The notes under the pieces: generated by a model
The model's database searches: none
What the model saw: the letters and a program-made list of their open reading frames with translations, nothing else
What the model was told of the DNA's origin: nothing
Source: Liopterus haemorrhoidalis
Taxonomy: Eukaryota > Arthropoda > Insecta > Coleoptera > Dytiscidae
DNA length: 64,000 bases
Direction of reading: 5' to 3'
Assembly: GCA_963971575.1 (NCBI GenBank)
Contig: OZ020616.1
Coordinates: forward strand, 4,918,924-4,982,923
Shown here: in pieces, positions 56,906 through 64,000 of the stretch
Layout: every line of letters starts with the position of its first letter
Numbering within the stretch: position 1 is the stretch's first letter
Translations under genes and position numbers: made by a program

Positions 56906-57231
56906 TAGGGTGACCATTTTCTTAAGAAGGCAATGCGGGACGGAGCAAAAAAAAAGGTCCTCATCTCCCAAATCCAAGTGAAGAGCAAAAAAAAAGGTCC
57001 TCATCTCCAAAAATCCAAGTGAAGAGCAAAAAAAAAAGGTCTTCACCTCCCAAATCCAAGTGAAGAGCAAAAAAAAAGGTCCTCACCTCCCAAATCCAAG
57101 TGAAGAGCAAAAAAAAAGGTCCTCACCTCCCAAATCCAAAATGCGGGACAAAATGTTAAAATGCGGGACTTTTACGGGACGCATTTTAATGCGGGACAAA
57201 ATGTTAAAATGCGGGACAAATGGTCACCCTA
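56906..57231. mobile_element. hAT MITE with internal minisatellite, copy 2 (326 bp)
   Basis: Perfect 8-bp duplication CTGTTATG (56898-56905, 57232-57239). Same ends and same 40-43-bp repeats as copy 1 (about five units), without the LINE tail. It is the cleaner reference copy. Confidence 0.95.
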
Positions 57232-57239
57232 CTGTTATG

Positions 57240-58156
57240 GGAACTAAACTTTCTACCCTCCAGAGCCTAATTTGATCAGCTGTTTTGGAGTGCTCTAAAA
57301 CTATCCTTATACCCTCACTATAAGTAAGGTTCATTTTACGCCAATTCGGTTTACGCAGGTTCTCCTAGGAACGAAACTGCGGCGTATATGGAGTTCTACC
57401 TGTATTTACAATTATAAATTAAGCCATCTGATAACTTTACTATCAAATTATATCAAAAATCCTCTTGATGAAATTTATATCTGCGTCATTGTGTTAAACT
57501 ATGTTCTTGATTCATAAAATTACATATTGTTTGTGTGTAACTACTCTAGATTTATCAAACACTTGAAACAAATCAATGATAATAGAGCATATTCATGAAG
57601 ACGTGTTAAAACAAGATAAACCTGCTTTTACAGCGCCGTTAAATATACTGCCTGCTATACAGTAAAGAGAACTTGGTTGCAGACATCATTAAAATGGTAT
57701 TTCACCACTTTTCAGTTTTTAAAAGTTTAAGTATCTATTTACTTTAATTGAGGCATAAAAATTAAGTTTACGTAGATTGTAGTTTTAGACTGCAATATGG
57801 GAAGAAAGAATGAAGGAAGAACAAAAAGGCAAATTGTCTTCGTAAGTAAATTACGAAGAAGTAAAAAAACACCATTGAAAACAATTATTTACCAAGGTGT
57901 TTGTTTCAGACCATTCTTCGATATATTAAAAACATGTTTGATAACATTCCTGCACTTCTTTGATAAACTTTTCTGTTATGTAATAAGCAAAGCCACTTGG
58001 TGCGACGCGCTCTCGCAAGATCTCCCGTTCGGAGCGTATGCATCTCATAATTGTGTCTCGCCGCATTCTACCAAACCTTGACGAATGTCAAATGCAAATA
58101 CGTCACATCAATTGCAACGGATCGAAGAACAGACGTTACAAAAGGAGAACTGTCCT
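57240..58156 (+). other. Unassigned; 95-codon open frame at 57797-58081
   Basis: The frame MGRKNEGRTKRQIVFVSKLR runs to a stop at 58081 but matches no family I know. It lies upstream of the hAT relic at 58270 and could be a decayed part of it. No promoter or splice signal supports it as a gene. Confidence 0.35.
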
Positions 58157-58186
58157 CCCAAAAGGAGGACGGTTGGTCACCTTACA
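58157..58186. mobile_element. Solo hAT-like terminus
   Basis: AAAGGAGGACGGTTGGTCAC followed by CTTAC is the inverse of the terminus style GTAAGGTGATCAAACGTCC seen at 61771-61832. The partner end was not found nearby. Confidence 0.45.
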
Positions 58187-58269
58187 AAAACAGCCAATTT
58201 GGGTGGTCGCCATTAATGTCTTCAGCAACTTCAGTAATGAGATTATTCAAAAATTAATAAAAACGCACT

Positions 58270-58755
58270 AAACATACTGGGAGCTTTGTAAAACTTACTC
58301 TGGACAGATATTGAATCTTGTGTTGAGGTTTTATCTAAAGAAATGCCAGATATTTAAATAGACGACAATTGTCTCTTTGAAGAAATTAGAAGACTGAATG
58401 TATATTTAAATTCTGAAAAATTAATATAATGGGAAAATCTACACGTTGAAATTTATAAAAGATGGGTAGAAATATTCAGCCATCTTAAAAATGAACATAT
58501 TCCATGTGAAAATTTATTTATTCTTGTTCAATTTACCTTGTGCTGCCCTGGAACTAATGCAGCAATTGAAAGAGTTTTTTCAATTGCTAATGATTTTTGG
58601 ACAAGTGAGAAATTTAGATTGATACTCTAGCTGCAGCACTTGCCGTAAAATTCAATATGAAAGATTCTGGTTCAGATATTACCAATATATTGTTAGAAGA
58701 TGGTACTTTGATGAAAAATATTAGATTGATAAGTACTCATTTAAATAATAATTAA
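58270..58755 (+). pseudogene. hAT transposase C-terminal domain relic
   Basis: Reading through stops and one shift gives RWVEIFSHLKNEHIPCENLF, LVQFTLCCPGTNAAIERVFS, IANDFWTSEK, LAAALAVKFNMKDSGSD and ILLEDGTLMKNIR to the stop at 58755. LxLPGTNAxxERVFS is the hAT dimerisation motif, from a branch different from the one at 23.5 kb. The catalytic core is not visible. Confidence 0.85.
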
Positions 58756-59010
58756 TCATTATAAGTTTTTTTCAACAAAGTTTTTATTTTACATTTATTA
58801 TATTATAGTGTATTATTGTTGCAAAGAAAATTGGCAGATTGAAACTTCTTTGAACATATTTAAAATAAAATACTAAAAAATATGAATCATGCCTCTTATT
58901 CTTAATAATTCTAGCGTAATTCTCGTATAAACAAAACAGTTTTCATTGAAATGTAGTGGCTTTCATGATTATAATAATCAAACGTTCCTTACTTCCTGGA
59001 CGACACCGTA
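58756..59010. other. AT-rich gap
   Basis: Nothing recognised. Confidence 0.5.
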
Positions 59011-60208
59011 TAGGCGAGGAAACGAAGCAGTGAACTTCCGATTTTTGGCGCAGTAAGATGGATTTACATACGGTTTGGTGCATTCGATTCGTTAGAGCCT
59101 CAGGAAATTTTGTGAACCAACGCGATCAATGCAAAATGAAAAACTGCATTTGTGCATAAGAAAAATGCATTGGAAAAGTGCATTTTCCAGAGTTGCAAAA
59201 TCAAAAATTTATAACTCGGTATAAATTCACTAACATAAGTCAAATTTTGATACTCGGGGGTTTTGGGGTCGCTGAACACGAATATCGGGACGAAAGAAGT
59301 GTCCGAGGTACCTGGTGCCCAGGGTGGACACTACGTACATCGTCTCCTAGAGTTTTATGCAAATTTGATACAAAAGCAGTTGAATCACGTTACTCGGGGG
59401 TTTTTGGGGTTGCTGAATCCGAATATCGCAATAGCGAACGTCTCCGAGGTACCTGGTACTCACGGTGAGCGGAACTTACCCTCGTCTTCACGAGTTTTAT
59501 GCGAATTCGATACAAAAGTAGTTGAAACACGTTACTCGGGGGTTTTTGGGGTCGCTAAATCCGAATATTGCAATAGCAAATGTCTCCGAAGTACCTGGTG
59601 CTCAGGGTGAGCGGTACTTACCCTCGTCTCCTAGAGTTTTATGCGAATTTAAACATAGGATCAATGCTACCAACTGAATTATAAAAAGGCGCCTATGTTT
59701 AAAAAAAATGAGTTTCAGTATACAAGGTTGGTAGTCCTGGGTACCAGATCCTTGGCACTACGAACTTCATTCGCTATTGCGATATTCGAGCTCAGCGACC
59801 CCAAAAACCCCCGAGTAACGTGATTCAACTGCTTTTATATCAAATTTGCATAAAACTCTAGGAGACGATGTACGTAGTGTCCACCCTGGGCCCCAGGTAC
59901 CTCGGACACTTATCTCGTCCCGATATTCGTGTTCAGCGACCCCAGAAACCCCCGAGTATCAATATTTGACTTATTTTAGTGAATTTATACCGAGTTATAA
60001 ATTTTTGATTTTGCAACTCTGGAAAATGCACTTTTCCAATGGATTTTTCTTATGCACAAAAGCAGTTTTTCATTTTGCATTGATCGCGTTGGTTCACAAA
60101 ATTTCCTGAGGCTCTAACGAGTCGAATGCACCAAACCGCATGTAAATCCATCTTACTGCGTCAAAAATCGGAAGTTGGGCTGATTTTTGTGCTTCATTGC
60201 CTCGCCTA
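59011..60208. mobile_element. Foldback 2, 1,198 bp, with internal tandem repeats
   Basis: Arms of about 400 bp (59011-59415 and 59800-60208) are inverse copies beginning TAGGCGAGG, with GTA on both outer sides. The arms share AACTTCCGATTTTTG, AGTGCATTTTCCAGAGTTGC and TCGTCTCCTAGAGTTTTATG. The centre holds 141-bp tandem repeats and a small AAACATAGG/CCTATGTTT hairpin (59655-59703). No transposase domain. Confidence 0.85.
59251..59655 (+). repeat. Tandem repeat, period 140-142 bp, about 3 units
   Basis: Units start at 59251, 59391 and 59533 with TACTCGGGGGTTTTTGGGG, then GAGGTACCTGGTG and TAGAGTTTTATGCGAATT. GC content is higher than in the surroundings. Long frames cross the repeats (FGVAEHEYRDERSVRGTW and variants) but look like a by-product of the repeat. 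Parts of the same unit occur in inverse orientation in the right arm. Confidence 0.85.
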
Positions 60209-60565
60209 GTATTTTGAAAAGTTTCAATAGACATTTTCAATATTTGTTTGTTTTTGATGCAGCTGACTAATAAATAAAGATAATACTAAAAGTCTACCAC
60301 GTGGATTTGTGGAAAACACTGATAGTTTTGTTGACAAAGCCGCTATCGGAGTTTTTAAGTAATATGTGTTTTGATAACTTTTATTAACTGTATTTCGATC
60401 TGATATTGTATGTTCGCGCCAGTTGGCCAATACAAGGTGCGATCCAAAAATTCCCGGAATAACGTTCTATAATTTAAAAACTATTAGATTTCGGTTAGCG
60501 GGCGTTTTTACATCCGAAGTAGTTTCATTGCGTCCCAAGTTGGCATCAGTCCCAAGCCTTTATCC
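60209..60565. other. Unassigned repeat interrupted by THAP copy D
   Basis: GTGCGATCCAAAAATTCCCG at 60437 looks like a mariner-type terminus, and sequence up to 60565 continues at 61641. I could not name the element. Confidence 0.4.
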
Positions 60566-61640
60566 AATAGGGGATACGCATAAAATTTATATTTCCTTAA
60601 AACTACATTTTTTTGATATTTTAATGTTAGTTATGTCACCTAACACAACAAAAATCACATTTTAATTAATATTATAGCCAAATTTTTTAATTAAAATATT
60701 GTAAATTTGAAATAAGCCGACCACGCCGCGAAGGTTGCCGAGTAGATACAACTGAGACTGTAAGGGTTTGACGTCACAGATACAGACAAAACATAATGTT
60801 TACGAGTTTATATTGTATTGTTTGAGAGTTTTGTATTTGTTTTTAAACAATTTTTCACGCATTTATTATTAAAATAATTTATAAAATATATGTACTCACA
60901 TTAAAATGGTCTTCACAAACATAAAGTTTACTTTTTTCTGAAATATCGGTTTTATTTCGCCTCATAGCTTTTCTGTTGTTTTTCGTCATCAGGTAATGAT
61001 ATAAATAATTTTTTTGGATTTCTAATTGAACTATTTGTGCACATTGGTACTAAACAATATTTTCGACTATGTTTCGAAGTACTGGGGCCTGGATCTTCCA
61101 TATTTTATATATTTTAATATAAAATTTAATTCGGTAAACATGTATAAATTGTTTTTATAGAATTAAACTTTATTTTAATTAAAATCACTCTAACTTTACA
61201 TAACCTATAAAAGTTATACAAACAAATAAGTTCACAACAGACTAGCTGCTTTCCTTTTACACGTTAAAATGCTTGGCTAAGCTAAGAAGTTAGTCAAATA
61301 TCTTAGCAAGGGAAAGGGGGGAGGAAAAAACTTAGCTTATCTTAGCCAGTGTCTTATAAATGGAACGCTCTTACAACTTAGATTAACTTAGCTTAGCTTA
61401 GATTTCTTAAGTAAAGTGGTAAAAGGAAAGCGCCTACTATGTACGCTGGGTAGACTAGTAGTGTCATGTGTCAGTTAGAAGGGTATGACGTCACACGTCG
61501 TTTTCGTGCGCTACATACATTTATGATTTTTTTAAGCCTTCAAATTAAAAAAAAAAAAAATTAAAAACTGTTTTTTATGTTTATATGCAACAAGAGGAAT
61601 ATAATAAAAAAAATTAAAAAAATCATGCCTATCCCCTATT
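60566..61640 (-). mobile_element. THAP-domain DNA transposon, copy D, carrying a MITE
   Basis: Same family and orientation as copy A. Without the MITE at 61244-61435 it is about 880 bp. The exon on the minus strand (ATG near 61101) shares the deletion of copies B and C, but has TTA where B and C have TAA. Flanks CCA|ATTC again restore AATT. Confidence 0.9.
61244..61435. mobile_element. Harbinger-like MITE, 192 bp, 3-bp duplication
   Basis: Ends AGCTGCTTTCCTTTTAC and the inverse of AGGCGCTTTCCTTTTAC differ at two positions. ACT occurs at 61241-61243 and 61436-61438, and other THAP copies show the uninterrupted ACTATG. Internal TTAGCTTAGC repeats. A 3-bp duplication fits PIF/Harbinger. Confidence 0.85.
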
Positions 61641-62179
61641 CTTTCTGGAATTGTTACTCGAGGAGCGTGTCAAGAACAGCCTTCCATACTCTCTGAATTC
61701 CATCCTTGTTTTGGACGATAAAAGCTTCTTCTCTTGGGATAATTATTGGCGATGAAGAGTTGCGTTTATGTAAGGTGATCAAACGTCCTCCATTGGGCAG
61801 TTCCGTTCTCCTTTAGATGATCTTGTTTTGTCTACCTTATCCTTCCTCCATTTGCCCAGCTTTAGAAATTTTATTTCGTATTGTCAGTTTTGTATAAGAA
61901 CTATACTGTTGTGCCTCCCCTTATTGTGATAATTGCACTGTGTAACATACACTTTTCGGCCCGTTCCACCGGAAAAAGAGGATGTCATGAGCTTAGCAAC
62001 CAACACGGTTGTTGTGTATAGAATTTTGTTTCTGGTGGTAGAATTTTTTATAATACCTACTGTGTAAAAATTATTATTTTTTATAACTGTTTACTATTAG
62101 ATTAAGTTTTTTCATGTAATTAAAGCCCAATAAATTAATTTAACATTATGTTTTGTTATACTGGCGCCCCATTCCTTTT
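61641..62179. other. Unassigned; hAT-like terminus near 61771
   Basis: GTAAGGTGATCAAACGTCCT at 61771 and GTTCTCCTTTAG after it resemble the solo terminus at 58157 in inverse orientation. Nothing else recognised. Confidence 0.4.
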
Positions 62180-63230
62180 TAGGGTTTTGTAGGTATGACA
62201 AAAAAACCCTTATACCGTCATTTTGTCGTCTGTCTGTCTGTCTGTTCGGTAAAAATTGTAGCCAAACGGCTAAACCTAGAAAGATGAAATTTGGCATGCT
62301 TATACAACGCTTTGACCCGCACATAGGAAAAATACTAAAACATCTAAAAAACATATCCCGCTAAAAATATACACAAATATGTGTTCATCGAAAAAAAAAA
62401 TATTTTTTTATAATTCTGAGTAGGGTATCAAATGAAAGCCCTTGGTACGTGGATTAACGAACAAATTTTTATTTTTGCAAAATAAATTATTTTGAGGCGA
62501 TTTTTGCCAAAATTGTGCAAAAAAATTTTTGTCCCACACCCTGTAGCCCAGATCGTTTAAACAAAAATCTGAAAAAATTCTAAGTAATGTCCATTGGTGT
62601 AAACCGGAATAGTACAACAGGAATTTTTGATCAGATTGACACATGACAAAAAACGCATTTTTGTGATTTTTGGCTAATTAATGTACACAAGTTAAATCTT
62701 TGTAACACGCTACACTGGAACGTGTATGCTGGTGTAGTGTTTTTTGACGCTGGTTTTTCACCCAAGTAACTCGATCCGAAAGGGATCGAAACCTGCGAGA
62801 AGAGACAATATTATTTTTTGTTTTTTTTTTTTTAATTTTTATATTGTTTAAATTATTTTTTCAAAACTCTAGTTATATTTTGGCAAATGTTGCATTTAAT
62901 TTTTAAAAGCGTAAATTTAATAACCAGTGGAAATTGTTTAAATTATAATTTAATTCTGTTTCAATGTACACGAAACCAGAGGGGCGGAGCTTATAACAAC
63001 CAATGGAAGCCATAGGCGCAATTTTTAAAATTCTTAATGAAACTTGCTATATAAAAAAAAATACTGCACATATTTAGAAACCTAAATAATAGTATCAGGC
63101 GTTCGAATTAAAATTAACAAAAAAAAATATTTTAATATAAAATTTGTTTTCACACCCCAAATAATCATCATTCACTTACTAAATACCTGCAAAACCCTGA
63201 AATGTGTGAAAATTCACACTTCACATTAAT
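62180..63230 (-). mobile_element. GACA element, copy 9, inserted in a gypsy fragment (type B)
   Basis: Full-length in inverse orientation: TAGGGTTTTGTAGGTATG at 62180, TGTC repeats at about 62228-62245, tRNA-Glu-like cassette on the plus strand at 62728-62796 (GCTGGTGTAGTG, TTTTTCACCC), and the 5' end at 63230. It abuts the gypsy polymerase frame, and AAAA lies on both sides. Confidence 0.8.
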
Positions 63231-63235
63231 TTTTT

Positions 63236-63702
63236 ATGTACCACAACAAATGGAGCAGCGCATTCTTCAATTATTCTGTCAGAAAACAGTTTGTCCAATT
63301 CTGTCTGCAGACGTTCCTTCTTCTGTTTCGCCATCTTAAAAGGTGGTACAGCAATTGGTGCCTGATCTGGTTTCAATATAATTCTGTGTTTTGCATACGG
63401 GGTTGGTTCTCCCTCTCGTCGGAAGATCCCCTCCCTTACACTCCTTCCGTAAAGCGTTAATTCGCTTTTTTTCTTCTGTTGTGGCACTGGTTCCTTTATT
63501 TTCTCGTAGTACCACTTCTTCTTCTACTGTGACATTATTCACTGCAGTAGATGCCAATATTAGCTGGGAGTTCCGGTTATCGTCGTCGAAACTCCATTTG
63601 TTGTTAGCAGGATCTAACACGATGCCTGCTTTCGTTAGGTAATCAATACCTAGTAATGTTCTATTATCATACTTTTTTGGAAATACGACAAATTTGGTTG
63701 AA
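63236..63702 (-). pseudogene. Ty3/gypsy Pol fragment: end of protease and start of reverse transcriptase
   Basis: On the minus strand the protease end reads RTLLGIDYLTKAGIVLDPAN and NKWSFDDD. After a linker and frameshifts comes YAKHRIILKPDQAPIAVPPF, KMAKQKKERLQTELDKLFSD and RIIEECAAPFVVV, the conserved entry into the gypsy polymerase. It is cut on one side by repeat L and on the other by the GACA element. The catalytic YXDD part and the LTRs are absent. Confidence 0.85.
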
Positions 63703-64000
63703 ACTAGAGATGGGAATTTCGGCTCAGTTTGCGGAACCGGATCAGTGGAGGTCGTTCAGTTTGTTGAGCCAGTTCATTGATCCAGCTCAGTGATCCGGTT
63801 AAGTAAACATGTTTTCGAGACATAGGTCGGTCGTTAGTTCGTAGGTAGAACGTCGCTTAGAGCCGGTTCTTGCAATATATGAACTGTAAACATGATCCCG
63901 AGACACAGGTCGGTCAATCGTTCGGTCGTAGGTAGAATGTCGCTTAGAGCCGGCTCTTGCTTAGACCCGGTCAGTTGTCGGTCGTTCGCTCGTAGGTAGA
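63703..64000. mobile_element. Repeat L, copy 2, running off the window
   Basis: It starts ACTAGAGATGGGAATTTCGG as at 44893 and continues with GGAACCGGATCAGTGGAG. From about 63835 it shows repeated units of AGGTCGGTCG, CGTAGGTAGAACGTCGCTTA and GAGCCGG, suggesting a tandem structure inside the element that copy 1 lost or has replaced. Confidence 0.7.

Noticed and set aside
57797..58081. Open frame of 95 codons as a host gene
   Set aside because: No recognisable domain, no splice or promoter evidence, and hAT debris on the right side.
59178..59610. Two overlapping 96-115-codon frames in foldback 2 as genes
   Set aside because: Both cross tandem repeats in different frames with no start context or known motif.

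Overview
The window is AT-rich nuclear DNA of an animal, almost certainly an insect. It has one recognisable host exon with consensus splice sites, surrounded by decayed class II elements (many mariner lineages, hAT, piggyBac, a THAP-domain family, short inverted-repeat elements, foldbacks) and 5'-truncated LINE fragments. There is no bacterial gene organisation, no CRISPR array and no convincing stand-alone tRNA or rRNA gene. Species cannot be read from the sequence.

The host signal is at 7.3-7.8 kb on the minus strand. It is the first coding exon of a metabotropic glutamate receptor (class C GPCR): signal peptide plus the start of the ligand-binding domain, ending in phase 0 at a GTGAGT donor. 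A good acceptor lies upstream, and an 11-codon uORF ends one base before the start codon. No later receptor exon is visible, so the following intron appears to run off the left edge (over 7.3 kb) and is full of transposons.

Layout: 0-2 kb is a three-level nest (mariner A > palindromic mariner B > THAP element). 2.4-14.6 kb holds five copies of a ~1 kb element with (GACA)n, here called the GACA element, plus LINE fragments and the receptor exon. 15-18.9 kb has an RTE-like LINE end, a 1.47 kb hAT element and a ~139-bp tandem array. 19.8-24.5 kb has a palindromic MITE, a piggyBac relic interrupted by THAP copy B, and an hAT inside an hAT. 25-29.6 kb has mariners A, C and D, with an hAT inside mariner A. 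30-35 kb has a LINE split by a GACA element and a second LINE with a 14-bp target duplication. 36-43.9 kb has a foldback, a MITE, an orphan conserved ORF relic and mariners A, D, F and G. 44.7-50.3 kb has mariner H with three insertions and a near-complete mariner I. 51-58.8 kb has two hAT MITEs containing minisatellites, a Mutator-like element and hAT transposase relics. 59-64 kb has a foldback with internal 141-bp repeats, THAP copy D containing a Harbinger-like MITE, a GACA element, a Ty3/gypsy fragment and the start of a repeat shared with 44.9 kb.

The most unusual material is (i) the THAP-domain family, whose four copies all sit in AATT and three of which share the same coding lesion, and (ii) the GACA element, a conserved scaffold that carries different tRNA-like cassettes at one internal position in different copies. 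Many insertions can be checked against paralogous empty sites inside the window, so relative ages can be ordered. Family names such as mariner A or GACA element are labels for this report only.
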